64,000 nt of DNA from Neoechinorhynchus agilis (Eukaryota > Acanthocephala): assembly GCA_051530055.1 (NCBI GenBank), contig CM121341.1, positions 16,554,001 through 16,618,000 of the forward strand, in the 5' to 3' direction. The position numbers and the translations under genes were made by a program. Positions 1 to 10,971 of this stretch are shown here, piece by piece (the stretch's first letter is position 1; each line of letters starts with the position of its first letter). The notes beneath the pieces were generated by a model. The model was not told the origin of the DNA, searched no databases, and saw nothing but the letters and a program-made list of their open reading frames with translations.

Positions 1-59
1 AGCGTGGAAGGATTGATCCTAGTCGCCGTTAAAAGCCCGACTAATTATTGCCTTATATT

Positions 60-530
60 CTGCATACAACATCGGAAGAGCTGGAACATTTGCTAACATG
101 TTGTTGTAGATTTCCTGGAAAGATTGAAGGAGCACAAGAGTAAAGAATATAGAATGGTTAGTGGTGATGTCAAGTCTCTATTCACAAAAGTGCCACTAGA
201 CTCAGCGATCAATCTTGCGATTCCTATACTTCAACGCAATTTTGAAGGATGGAATTTAACCAAACCTGAATGGAAGGAACTTTTATACATGCGCATGAGA
301 AACATGAATTTTAGTTTCGAAGTAAGAGCTACGATCAAGTTGATGAATTATCCATGAGGAGTCCTCTTGCCTCAGTTTTCGCTGAATTGTTCAGACGTGA
401 TTGGGAGGCCAAGTATGTTTCAAACCTACCGTATGTTAAATTCTGGCAGGGGTACGTAGAAAATACTTTTATCTTAATCGACAAATTCACAGACGGAAAA
501 AGATCGGCATTCTTTTTTTGATAATTGTGA
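60..530 (+). mobile_element. Penelope-like element, reverse transcriptase fragment
   Basis: The translation contains VSGDVKSLFTKVPLD, which matches the Penelope-type RT motif (DVKSLFTNVPLD-like). Just downstream in a shifted frame come SMRSPLASVFAELF (family form SMGSPLSPVIANLF) and FWQGYVENTFILIDKF (family form YVDDTF). The motifs are in the right order and spacing for motifs A, B and C. The copy is broken: at least one frame change is needed and the catalytic YVDD reads YVEN. No endonuclease follows on this strand before the sequence becomes a tandem repeat at about 525. Confidence 0.75.
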
Positions 531-770
531 AATGTGGAGTGAGTGAACGTTTAAACCTAAAAATCATTATTTATTTTAAATATTAAATAAATGAAATAAT
601 TTGCATAAATTATGTTTGGTTATAAAAAATATATCTTTTTCTGTGATTTGTGAAATGCGGAGTGAGTGAACGTTTAAACTTAAAAATCATTATTGATTTT
701 AAATATTGAATAACTGAAATAACTTATATGAATTAAGTTTGGAGTGAAAAATATATCATAGATAGAACAT
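525..770. repeat. Two-copy tandem repeat, period about 123 bp
   Basis: A unit beginning TTGTGAAATGYGGAGTGAG occurs at 525 and again at 648. The two copies are very similar throughout, both running through GTTTAAAC(C/T)TAAAAATCATT and an AT-rich tail ending in ATATATC. It directly follows the Penelope remnant and may be part of its terminal region, which is inference. Confidence 0.8.
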
Positions 771-999
771 GCTTCGGGATAATTAAGGTATAATTTTGGT
801 GAGCATAATCCTGGGAATGGCATATATTATTGTTACGAAATATTTCACGAGATAACCTCGCCTCATAAATCATCTAAAAGGGGATTTTACAAATAATGTG
901 TTCTTTGGCTCGGGAGCACGGGATGGCCTTATCCGAAGTTCGGGATCACGTTTCCGCTCCCATTGTGCTTTTGTGCTAAAATTAGCTTTATTTCCTTCC

Positions 1000-1530
1000 A
1001 TTGTGTTGGACACAGCGATATGTTAGGCTTCCAAAACAAGACGTCTCTTTAGGTTTGGCTCTCTTTCTACAAAATAAGTACCACCAAATTCAGCGCATTG
1101 TTGAAAAGTCTGTTGGTGATTGGAAATGGCAGAGAAATTCTCAAATCTGCTGCAAACTTGATTGTGCTGGGCGACCTTCTTTTTAATGCCCTGCATCTTT
1201 TGCCCGATGTTCACAGTGCGTTCTGTAAACCCCATGAGTCGGCTCAGTTTTACCCTTCCTCTTGCATGTGCTTCTCACGGCGGTTCCTTTATTATAGTAG
1301 AGGCGAATTCCAGACTTCGCACCCATAATAGAGTAGATCATTTGATTAGTCTTATCGTTGATGAAATGCACTCTTTCAAAGCGTACAGGCTCTGCATACG
1401 ATTTTTTGTTGAGCGGTCGGTAGTTACAGCTTATGGTGCCGCGGTCTATTCTCCATTGGGGATATCCCCTCATTATCAACTCCTCGATTATTCTCAGCAT
1501 CTGTCATGATTCTTTTCTCGTGCCTATTTG
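1000..1530 (-). mobile_element. Penelope-like element, RT C-terminus and GIY-YIG endonuclease remnant
   Basis: On the minus strand, 1500 down to 1183 encodes a peptide ending KTEPTHGVYRTHC, resembling the linker and first GIY-YIG strand of Penelope elements (GVYRIPC). A second frame from 1235 to 1023 encodes AISNHQQTFQQ...RRLVLEA, resembling the distal part of that domain, which carries the conserved His and a terminal RR-x-x-EA. The copy is frame-broken and lacks a clear Y-x-GQT strand. Orientation is opposite to the RT fragment at 60-530, so it is a separate copy. Confidence 0.6.
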
Positions 1531-3456
1531 CAACGTTCTTGGCTTTGCGGGAAGCTCTTCTTATCGCCGATTCGGATAGCCAATTGCTCTTAGAGCTTGA
1601 GTAATCAAACGTATTTCAGCCTGTCGTAATCTTTAAGTTAAGCATATTTTATGGGCTCTCTAAAACAGGGGCACTGCTGCAGATATTTTATGAATCCGGA
1701 GTATGTCTAAGACCAATGTGAAGTAAACCAGGCCAAGTTTGGTTTCCTGAACACGTTTTTTTCTCTATCATTTGTAAGGAAGGTAAGCGACGACTAACAG
1801 TAACAATGTGACTAGCGTAAAGCCATCTTTCATCGAAATAGGCTGCTTAGTTCAACCGATGGAGGATAATAACGCCAGCATCAGTTTTAAGTTGCCGTTG
1901 AAAAGGCAGTGGTAACCTTCCTGCGGAGTTCTAGTTGACAACGAGTCCAATAACAGGCGTTTAAGGAACATCTTGCCCGATAATATCTAGTCCGCAGGAT
2001 AACGCTATAATGTTTGTATTTTAGATGTGGCAAACCTTGAGGAAATGTCGGAATTATCCGACGTGAAATATCGGAAATAAATTAGTTAATATTTAAATTC
2101 GGCGTCACCTTTATTTCACTTTCAGGAAAATAATCTTTTGTTGGAACGCTTCATTTTAATGACCGTATATTTGAAGCTCGTTAAATCTTCTCGTCTAATT
2201 AATCATATTTTCAACCATTTTAATCGCAGCAACTGAAAACCAAAAACATTTCGCTTTTTTTCGATAAAGCGGTAGCATTTTACGAAATTTAAAGCTTATT
2301 TTTAGTTTCAACCAGTAATTCTAATTTCGCTCAAAACTTCGCATGAAAAGCAAGAAAGAAATAAGTCAGAACTTTTGCTTCCTGTTTAAACCTTTCCTAA
2401 AAAGATGTTGAAACCATTCTCAAACGTGAGTTTTTTTATCAATGTTATTGTTCAATATCGAAACTGTTCATAGTTCATTGGGACACAGTTCCGAAATAGA
2501 TCTTATGGGTACCCTGGTTTTTACATGATTCGCGATATTCGTCGAAGAGAGCTCATAAGGAGATTCTACCCTGAACGATACCGACTGAGGGCGATACGAT
2601 TTAATCGTGTACTTCCTCAAGTCATGCGAGTTAGCTTATTTTAGTTGTTTAATATTAAAATGTTCAATCGCTAAATTAGGACGACGCAAGGGATAAAATG
2701 GAAAATGTTCCTTGGCCAAACAATCCATTCGTTGCCCGAGATCGATGCGTTCTAACATCAAGATGGAGATCGATTCTTTTGGAATATAGAATTAGCCGTC
2801 TCTCTTTTAGGAACCTCGCTGATTATAATCATTTGTCCGGCGTGATACAAGCTCGTTGGAAAAACCCAACCGAAAACGCTATTATGAAAGTGGCCAAGAG
2901 TAAATGAGGGTTCGTTTTGATTACCACTCGCTTTTTTTGAGACAAAAGTCATATCGGTTTTGGGGAGGAGGAATCAAATTTTTGGTTTAAACGCTAAGAG
3001 TTTTCTTCGAAGAGGTGGATGCTCGACGAACGGGGACACCAAGGAAACTAACGGTCAAGTTAATATTTTAACCGTAATTTAAAAAAATTGCAAGTTCATC
3101 AAATCAACCATATAGTTTTTGGGAATTATCCTTTGAATTTACATTGTTTGTTCACTTCACGATTGTTTATTGATTTTTAAGTAGCATGTCTTTACGATGC
3201 TATTAAGATATTGCGTATATCTTTAAGCAATAAAAATGGCCTTCTTGGTCGTTGCAAATATTTCACGTTTAAAACTAGCAATTTTTTAAGAATAGTATAA
3301 AAATTCGAAGTTCATCAGTTTCTTAAGAAATTTTAAAAATGGCTTTTTTTAAGTTCCTATGAATAACAATCAATGAAAATTCTCGTTCGATAATGTTTTG
3401 CGCAGTATTTAAATAATAAATTAATTCTATCCAATTGTTCCTTCGAGTGGATGTGT
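1531..3456. other. Intergenic, AT-rich, no gene seen
   Basis: No supportable coding region. A stretch near 2030-2110 (GAGGAAATGTCGGAATTATC onward) is related to the right arm of the inverted repeat at 34072-34266, so at least one dispersed repeat copy lies here. Confidence 0.6.
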
Positions 3457-3664
3457 ATTCTCAATGGGGAATTGTAACACACTCGAGTTTTATTGAAATC
3501 AACCTTGCGAATTTTCAAGGCATCGGCCTCCTTCTCAAGCATTGCTTGTAAACTCGAATATTTAAAAACTTACAAGCAATGCTTGAGAAAGAGGCTGAGG
3601 CCTTGAAAATTCGCAAGGTTGATTTCAATAAAACTCGAGTGTGTTACAATTCGCCATTGAGAAT
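3457..3664. repeat. Long near-perfect inverted repeat (95-nt arms, 18-nt loop)
   Basis: The left arm 3457-3551 (starts ATTCTCAATGGGGAATTG) and the right arm 3570-3664 (ends CATTGAGAAT) are reverse complements with only a few mismatches, separated by an 18-nt AT-rich spacer. On the minus strand the left arm reads as MLEKEADALKIRKVDFNKT and continues open past the arm, so the arm may derive from a coding exon. A transcript would fold into a long hairpin. It could be a foldback element or a hairpin-RNA locus; I cannot choose between these. Confidence 0.92.
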
Positions 3665-4690
3665 AAAGTAATTGCCCAAAAAAACTAAATCAAGAATGGT
3701 GGACATTGCAATGCATTTTATAATAGAAAGCTGTATTTAACTGTTTGTGATAAAGAGATTCCAAAAATCGATGTTAAGACGGCTAAAAATTATTAGCGAA
3801 TCTAAACAAACAACAGCTTCTATCGAAATTCAAGAGTGTAAAAAATGCAATTGTTCAGCTGTATAATTTTTCAAAGGGGTTTCTGTTAGGGATAGAAATA
3901 GCGCTATAAAATTCACTTTTGTTCCTTGCTAAAACGACTGTTGTATGCTTTAGCTTTTTTAAGTTCACTGCAACTATCACAAAAAAACTAAACATTAAAT
4001 GATGTGATTTAAACATGTACGAATTATTTGCAGAATTGAATTGTATTCGTTTCATTTTAAAAACCCTTTGAGATCATTGATTTTCGGGAATGCGGATGTA
4101 ATATGATCGATTTACGGTCGATTCCTATATCGTCAACAAAGTCAACATTGACACATGGAAGGTAATAACGACAAGAAATGCAAAAGTTGTTTGTTTGAAA
4201 TCACTAACTTTAAACTTTAGTAGAAGAGGGGATGTTATATTAACTATTAAGCACTTTGTATAATCATACACTACATTTTAATTTTGATTGATTGCAACAT
4301 CTTTTTTCCTGTCGATCACCAAAAATTTAAGCGCTTTCTGATCGCCAAGTTAATTCTGAAAAATGAACTAAGCACTTTTGATTAACAGCGCAGCTAATTT
4401 ATATATTTTTAGAATCTGATTTTGTATAGTACAAATATGACTAAAATCTAAAACATGCAAAATCGCCGACTATAATTTTTCTCAGAACAACGCGAGTATT
4501 TGTTTAGCGCTTTGAAGTGGCACAGAAATTGGCTATTATACTCAAATCCCGTTGTATTGGTGTTTTTTTATTTGCAATAGCGTCGCTCACAACGCTCACG
4601 CATTTTTAACCTTGAATTCGTTTTGTCGAAAATAAATTGCTTTGACAAAACTAAACTCGGTTAGATTAGAAAAACACGGCGTAGGATTAT
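3665..4690. other. Intergenic, AT-rich, no gene seen
   Basis: No coding region of convincing length or composition. The last part probably holds the promoter of the intermediate filament gene, but I see no clear core element. Confidence 0.5.
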
Positions 4691-4732
4691 TTAAGGCGAC
4701 GAAAATGCATTCATACTCAACCACATCGAACA

Positions 4733-6034
4733 ATGCCTCTCTTTGATCGCGACAACAAGAAATCCAAAGACAAGGACGCCCGAGAAGAGATGAAGGTAAT
4801 CATTGATAAGGCCGAAGAGGAGCGAAAGGAGATTCGAAAGCTGAACACACAGTTGGAAGAATATTTGAAACACGTTCGTGAGTTAGATTTGACTAATCAG
4901 AAACTGAACGACGAAATCGAAAAGCTTAAAGAGCAATGGGGATTTGATGAAGGTCATGAAAAGGAAAACCATGATGCCGGACTTAATGATTTGAGAAAGA
5001 AGATTGACGTAATTAGTGGAGAGAAAATGCAGTATGAACTCAAAGCCAGACGAGCACAATATGACATTTATTCCTACACTAAAGGACTAAATTTACTTGA
5101 GATAAATAGTACAAATGAAGAGGGAAAAATATTGGAGTTGCAGGCGTTGAACGACGCTCTCGAAGTGGAGTTGGATACTTTGAATTTTCGTTTAGAGAAC
5201 GCGACATCCAATCCCACGGAAAACGAAGATGAGATAAAGAAGTTGATGGAGCGGCTGGAATACATGAAGAACAATTATGATAATGAGTCACTGCAGAGAG
5301 TTCAATTACAGAATGAGCTGCAGACTTTAGAGGAGAAGATTGGATTTATGAATGCAATCTACGAAGAGCGAACAAATGATATGAAGAAAATTACTTCGGT
5401 TCAGATTGATACGACTGGATTCTACAAAAAAGAACTACAGAAAGCCATTTATGACATCCGAGAAGACTTTAACAAATTGAGAGCCATTCAAAAGAACGAT
5501 CTAAAAGCCTTTTATAAGTAAGCATCTTTTATGGCCACTTTTTAAACATAATACCCATGAATTCTTAGAGCAAAGATTGAAGAAATAACCCAAGCTGTTA
5601 AGGAGAAAGAGCGTAAAGATAAAGAACATGAGAAACCGGAGCAGGAAGTAACGGATCTAACTGAAACTAAGAATGCGCTGGCAAGCATGAATCGAGATCG
5701 CGATGGACTAATGCACGAGATGGCTCGCAAGGAAGCCGAATATCAAAGTCTTTTGGTAAAAGCCGAAGAACAGGCAAGAATGCTGGAGGCATCTGAAGCG
5801 GATCAACTATCGGAGATTGAATACACGAAAGCGAAAATCAGAGATTTGGAAATGGCGATTGCTGCGATACTCGAAGGCAACGTCAGTCTTGAGTTCGAAA
5901 TCAGTACTTATCGTACTTTGTTAAAAATGGAAAAGGATCGCTTGGATTCACCCGATAGAGGCGTCAAGACTATCAGTAAGTCGAGTACGAAGCCAAAAAA
6001 TAAAGCCAAGCAGATTCTCAAGAAGCTTTTCTAA
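4733..6034 (+). CDS. Cytoplasmic intermediate filament protein
   Basis: Two exons, 4733-5517 and 5569-6034, joined by a 51-bp GT-AG intron, give 416 residues. The N-terminal head is short (about 30 residues). Coil 1A carries LNTQLEEYLKHVRELD, the family's start-of-rod signature. Long heptad-rich coils follow, and coil 2 ends in FEISTYRTLLKMEKDRL, equivalent to the conserved rod-end motif (YRTLLEGEE). The rod is long, consistent with the 42-residue longer coil 1B of lamins and protostome filaments. After the rod there is only a basic tail of about 36 residues ending ILKKLF: no lamin-tail immunoglobulin fold, no nuclear localisation signal in the usual place and no CaaX box, so it is cytoplasmic rather than a lamin. 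The first ATG after an upstream stop was taken as start. A polyadenylation signal AATAAA lies about 20 bp after the stop. Family assignment is firm; the subtype is not. Confidence 0.94.
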
Positions 6035-7006
6035 AGATAAACTGATTTACAGCTCTAAATAAACGAGCATTCATATCATAACACGTGTAAGCGGGTTCTA
6101 TTCGATTCACTTTTAACGACTTTATGTTACTGTATCTTTAAGATGGGCGGGTCAGGTGCACTTATTTCTACAACCGAAATTTCTAGTGAAGTTTCTATTC
6201 AACAATGAGCCAAGGATTACCGTATTAAAGAAAACAGTTCTTTTAACCGAAATCTCCATGTTTTATAGTATATATTAATCTAGAGTGAGTACAGGTTACT
6301 CCGTAAGTCAAAATTAAAGATAAATAAAATCGAAGATATGTGGTGCCAGTGTAGTTGATTAAATTTGTTGTTTTGGTCTTCGCCCCATAGAAAACGTTTT
6401 ATTAAAGATGTTTCAAGTGCGAATAAAACACCTAAACAAACTGGTGATCGACTCAACGAGATTCGAAACGTCGTTGATAGAACGTTCTTTACCTGGCGAA
6501 GCCCAAAACCAGAAATTTAATAAATAGAACCACAATTCTCTATGATGCAAACAAGTAAATTCAATCGCATGCAAGCAGCATTCTATTTGAAGACGAAAAA
6601 AGTAAACATTTAAATATATTGTACGTTGGCGAATCCTATCCCCGGTGTCGTACAATCAAATTCACCCCGAGGACAATGATATATGACATTTAAATATATA
6701 ATACGATTGCGAACGGAACTAAATTGCGATCAATTTGTCCCAATACAATTGAACTATTTTCTCACTTATGAATTACATAAAGATTTACGTTGATGGGACA
6801 CGTTGCATTGCTTAAAATTTCATAATTAATTAAGTTTAAAGACCTCAGACAACTTAAAATACGAGTATAAATTGCATCGTATGGATAGGCGGCTTAAGGA
6901 TCAAACACTCAATATATCACCAAAAGTATTAGAGACATTTGAAGGTCTAGCAACAAAATGTTACTACTGCAGTATCAGATACGTTTAGCTAAACAATACT
7001 AACCGG
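6035..7006. other. Intergenic with degenerate hammerhead-like repeat
   Basis: No gene seen. At 6441-6500 the plus strand has CTGGTGATCGACTCAACGAG then ATTCGAAACGTC, which resembles the hammerhead core plus stem II seen at 7061 and 42433 but with G in place of U7 of the core. It is probably a decayed copy of the same repeat family. Confidence 0.45.
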
Positions 7007-7165
7007 AACGTTTCGAACCTCGTCGGATTGTGAGTCACACATTTAAAACCTACAAGCAAACTGATGATGAATCCGACGAGGTTCGAAGCGTCTTTAATAA
7101 ATAATCATTTACCGAGTGTAGAGCTAAACAATAATTCCAATCACATTCCCGGTACCTCACATATC
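7007..7165 (+). repeat. Repeat with hammerhead-ribozyme-like core
   Basis: CTGATGA at 7061-7067 is followed by a potential stem II (GAATCC / GGTTC around GACGA), then GAAG and a short AU hairpin (CTTT AAT AAA). The downstream arm TCATTTACCGAGTGTAGAGC is similar to the stem I arm of the copy at 42400-42506, and the tail ATTCCCGGTACCTCACATATCG recurs at 42361-42380 (reverse) and 36349. An inverted copy of stem II (AACGTTTCGAACCTCGTCGG) lies at 7007-7029. Hammerhead motifs are known in terminal repeats of Penelope-like elements. GAAG instead of GAAA suggests this copy is weakened. Confidence 0.55.
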
Positions 7166-7528
7166 GACATTTTTATACTAGCCGAGAGTTCGAATCCAAC
7201 TGTTAAGCCATGTCGGTACAAAACACATTTAAGGTTAAAATGTCGCAGCCGCGACAAATATGCAGAAACTGTTTGGGCATGAACCATAACGAAAATAAAA
7301 AACTCTGATTAGTCATGTATTTCCAGGTAGCCTTCGAACCAATCGCCGCAATGTTTAGATAAACACTTGATCCTTGTTTTGTCTTATGTGTTTCCATGAC
7401 TACTGTAAACATTCTCGATTTACAACATTGGTAAAAGCTCGCTAACACGACACAACACACAAAATCGGTTTCTAGTAGCCACATCATAAACATACAAAAC
7501 TCTTGGCTGTTCAGGCATTCATTTAAAA

Positions 7529-8721
7529 ATGCAAAGCAACCGAGACTCAGGCGCTGGTGACGATGAGCGCATTGGTGATTACCCGTTTCTGTGGCACAAA
7601 TGTATTCTTCCCAAAGACAACACGCTTACTTATAAAGAACTCATGGTCCAAGTCGGATACGAAGTTGGCGATGTCATTGCAAAAGGATCGTTTTCTAAAC
7701 TTAGGTAGAGATTCGGATCCGATTATTGGATTTTTACTCTTTTAAAACCTTATAGACTAACTCGCCGAACTAAAGATAATCTTCTTCAAGTTGCAAAAAC
7801 AATCGATGCAAGTGAATCAGAACAGCATCGGACGTATAGCCGGTTTCTTCGAAGAGAAGTCGAAATCCAGTCTCAAATGGACCATCCGAACATTGCAAAG
7901 GTAAATTTACTCATTTGCTTCGAATTAAAATTATTCGTTAAAGATCTACAACGTGTTCGAATTCGGTACTAAGATATTTATCGTGATGGATTACGTGTCC
8001 GGTGGAGATCTTATGGATTATATAGAAGTAATCCAAAGAAAAAATGTAACTTTTTCAACTCACTAATTTCAGGTTCATAGCCACTTGAATGAACAAATAG
8101 TCAAGAATTTGTTCAAGCAACTGGCTTCAGCTTTAAAATATTGTCACGACAAATGCATTGCGCATCGGGATATCAAATGTGACAATATTTTGATCGATGA
8201 CGATGGGATCCATATAAAATTGGCTGATTTTGGATTTGCGAGATATTGCTGTACGTATCGATTATTAAGATTTCGCCGACTGGTAACATCTCAAATGTGA
8301 CTCGCATTCTTGTTTAGACGAAGGAAATGAAATTCATAAACGGTGTCTCAGTTGTACCTTTTGCGGTTCACTACCTTACAGCGCACCTGAGATAGCACAA
8401 AGAATATCATATGATCCAATAAAGTCAGACATTTGGAGTTTAGGCGTTGTGCTTTTTATTATGGTCAGTCTTCTCCGAAAAATAATCCTAACTCTTCGAT
8501 TCTATGTCAAGATCAATAAAACCTTCCCATTCTACGACCGGGATTTCGATGTTATGTTAAATAAGATCAAGACAGGACAATATAGGCACAATGATAGAGT
8601 AAGGACAATTTCGGATCTTGTGAAGGATTTGGTTGCGGCACTACTAAAAGTATGTCCTGAGGAACGATTTAATGTCGATCAGGTCATAGATCATCCGTGG
8701 ATGTCTATTATTGACCAGTGA
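7529..8721 (+). CDS. TSSK-like serine/threonine protein kinase
   Basis: Six exons (7529-7704, 7756-7900, 7944-8027, 8073-8250, 8318-8463, 8512-8721), all with GT-AG introns of about 45-67 bp, give 312 residues. The kinase domain fills nearly the whole protein from residue 44: [16 protein letters not shown] (glycine loop), VAKTID with the ATP-binding Lys 73, HRDIKCDN with catalytic Asp 168, DFG at 187, a CTFCGS activation segment before YSAPE, and [13 protein letters not shown]. The start GY-x-V-G, FCGS and [16 protein letters not shown] are characteristic of testis-specific serine kinases, which act in sperm formation. All catalytic residues are present, so it should be active. There is no C-terminal extension, as usual for TSSK1/2/3/6. 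The exact paralogue cannot be named. It could instead be a nematode-type TSSK expansion member. Confidence 0.92.
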
Positions 8722-9540
8722 GTAATCACAAATAACTAATTGCGGGAATAAAAGCATTTGTTCGATTAATGTGCGATTTGCGGATATTTCAGTGGAAATG
8801 CGAAACGTTTCAAAAGTTTCATGCCGGCTAAAAGGTGGCTAATGACTTTAGAACTTTAAAAAGCTGATTTGCACAAATATTAAGAAATATATCTCTTTCA
8901 ACCAACTCTTTAAATTAAATTGTTTAGAAAATTGTTTACCATTACATAAACATTGGATAATAAGCTCGGTGAACATTTATTGAAATTATTTACTTCGTCA
9001 CCTTTCTTTAGTACCTCTCTAAAAAGAGTTCAAAAAGTTGAATTGAACAGGCTTACGTCCACGAATTAAATGGATTTTTTAAGATTAAAGTAAACTTCGT
9101 AAATGTGCGTGCTTCTAAGTAGCTACATTTTTCTTTGCTGTGAATTTAAGTATAGAAGGAGAAAATCAAGTTTTAATAAAGAGAATTTAGAATTTTAAGA
9201 TCAGAAAACAGTGTTCGAAAAGTGAATACGTAGACTTGAACACTTAAATAAATCGAATCAAGTTTAAAAATATTCAAATCCGACGATTCGATCAAAATCA
9301 AAAATAAAAAAGAAAACGAAATATTTCGGTCAAGAAATAAAAGCGAAGAACGAAGAACTCTTGAAAAATATTGGCACTGAAAACATGTTAGTCAAATCGT
9401 TGACAGACAAAGACAATATGCGACTAACGAATATCGATAAAGATGCTTAGGAATATAAACAATAATTAATACTTTAGGAGCACAATTAGGTGGCGAGAAT
9501 TTTGTGGTGATCATAATCCTCGATAGAAAATATTTTATTG
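8722..9540. other. Intergenic, AT-rich, no gene seen
   Basis: No coding region. Very AT-rich with runs of A and T; nothing repeated was recognised. Confidence 0.5.
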
Positions 9541-9550
9541 AATTAATCTT

Positions 9551-9634
9551 CAGGCTCCCCACCATCAAACAATGACTGATGAAGCGAAACTTCCTCGTAA
9601 AATATTTAAATTCAATAAAATATTTCCTAGCCTG
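9551..9634 (+). repeat. Hammerhead-like fold (all three stems drawable)
   Basis: CAGGCT at 9551-9556 pairs with AGCCTG at 9629-9634 (stem I). CTGATGA is at 9576-9582. GAAG-CGAAA-CTTC forms a short stem II that overlaps the end of the core. AAATATTT repeats flanking an AT loop form stem III. The expected GAAA strand reads GTAAA, so the core is imperfect. It is a candidate only. Confidence 0.4.
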
Positions 9635-9805
9635 GATCATGATGTTTATTTACTGCAATGTGTTCTCGATTTCAATGTGATCGGAAAGAAATCAAACCAG
9701 TGACGTCGCGACAAGGAGTACCGAACGGGATTTGAAATAGCGTTGATTGGAACATTTAGCGCGATTTTAATTTTAAAGGAATAATATCCCTTCTGGTTCT
9801 AGACA

Positions 9806-10588
9806 ATGATCAGCTCACCGCCTGAAATATCATCAAAATCAAATCCTCCTACGATTCCAGTGATCAATCACGAAGCCTCGTCCGAGAATTCCATTGGAGC
9901 ACCTTCGGTTATCTTCATAAAAGACGTAAAATCATTTATGGAAGATGGTGGTAAGGACACTAATCAAGTATTGTCACAGTGAGTATTGAATTTTGCTTGT
10001 TTATGGCCTAAAAATTAAAAGAATTTATTAATTGCGATATTTCGGCACAATCTTGTGCCTTTATCAAGCTTGTTTGCAACTGTCTACGACTTCGAACACT
10101 TTATACTTTTAGATTCGCAATGACACTTCAAAAGTATTCGATAATGATTCAGAATCTAAAGAACAGAGTTTCTAACTACGAAGAACAAATTCCTGAGATG
10201 GAAAGTTCACTCGAAATTGTTAAACTGGCCAAAGTAAACAAGTCTGAAGGAAGAAAAATGGACGTGTTTGTAAATCTGACGGACGATGTTTCAGTGAAAG
10301 GGATTGTTCCGGCTACTGACAAGGTTTGACCTTTTTATTCTTCTTTTTTCGCTCATCGAATCTCGTAAGGTTTTACTGTGGCTCGGCGCGAATGTATTAG
10401 CTGAGTATTCTCTTGACGAAGCCGAGACTTTTCTTAATAAAAGCATCTCGGATCTTAAGAATGCTGCCGAAGTTTGCTCAAACGACATCGAATTTCTTCA
10501 AAAACAAATCACAGTAATTGAAGTGAATACCTCACGAGTCTACAATTATGGAGTCTGCAAACGAAAAGAAAATCAGCAACCAAAATGA
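9806..10588 (+). CDS. VBP1: Prefoldin subunit 3
   Basis: Three exons (9806-9978, 10113-10323, 10370-10588) give 200 residues, close to the usual ~195. The order matches prefoldin subunit 3 (VBP1): SVIFIKDVKSFMEDG near the start, a coiled coil, QIPEMESSLEIVK, the beta-hairpin region ending VPATDKVLLWLGANVLAEY, and a second coiled coil with EVNTSRVYNYGVCKRK near the end. As an alpha-class subunit of the cytosolic hexameric prefoldin it helps carry nascent actin and tubulin to the CCT chaperonin. The ATG at 9806 gives a 20-30 residue low-complexity head like that of other animals. Intron 1 (134 bp) contains an antisense copy of a hammerhead-like repeat (10036-10069). Assignment is firm. Confidence 0.95.
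10036..10069 (-). repeat. Hammerhead-like repeat inside prefoldin intron 1
   Basis: On the minus strand: CTTGATAAAGGCACAAGATT followed by GTGCCGAAATATC. GGCACA and TGTGCC form a perfect stem II between TTGATAA and GAAA. The same unit occurs at 43520, 58350 (minus), 26390 and 47330. Confidence 0.6.
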
Positions 10589-10971
10589 GATGCGTGCTTT
10601 AATTCACTGCTCGTTGAATGCTGTTCTTAGATTTTTTAAGTTCAAACATCGAAACGTTTTTCTTCGTTCGGAGAGCCTAAACGATTCTGTTTGTAGATCG
10701 GCACTCTGAAGTGGATACTTTGTGCCATTTTGTTTGGCAAAATTTGCAGTCGTACAAATAATAACATGTTTATTTGTTAATTTGATAATTAACAAAGAAA
10801 ATGACTCATGTTTCCTTGGGTCCTCCCATTACGCAGCCCTAAGAAACATTTTAATTTTGAACATGCGCAATTGTAATTTATCCAACAATTGTTCATAGTT
10901 AAAATCTTGCTCGTTTTCCCATTTTTGTCAAGTTTAAAATTTCGACTTGGCTGCTCCTTCGTCTGTTTAAG
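10589..10971. other. Intergenic gap between prefoldin and the first helical gene
   Basis: About 380 bp with no coding signal. It should hold the 3' end of the prefoldin gene and the promoter of the next gene; no motif stands out. Confidence 0.5.
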
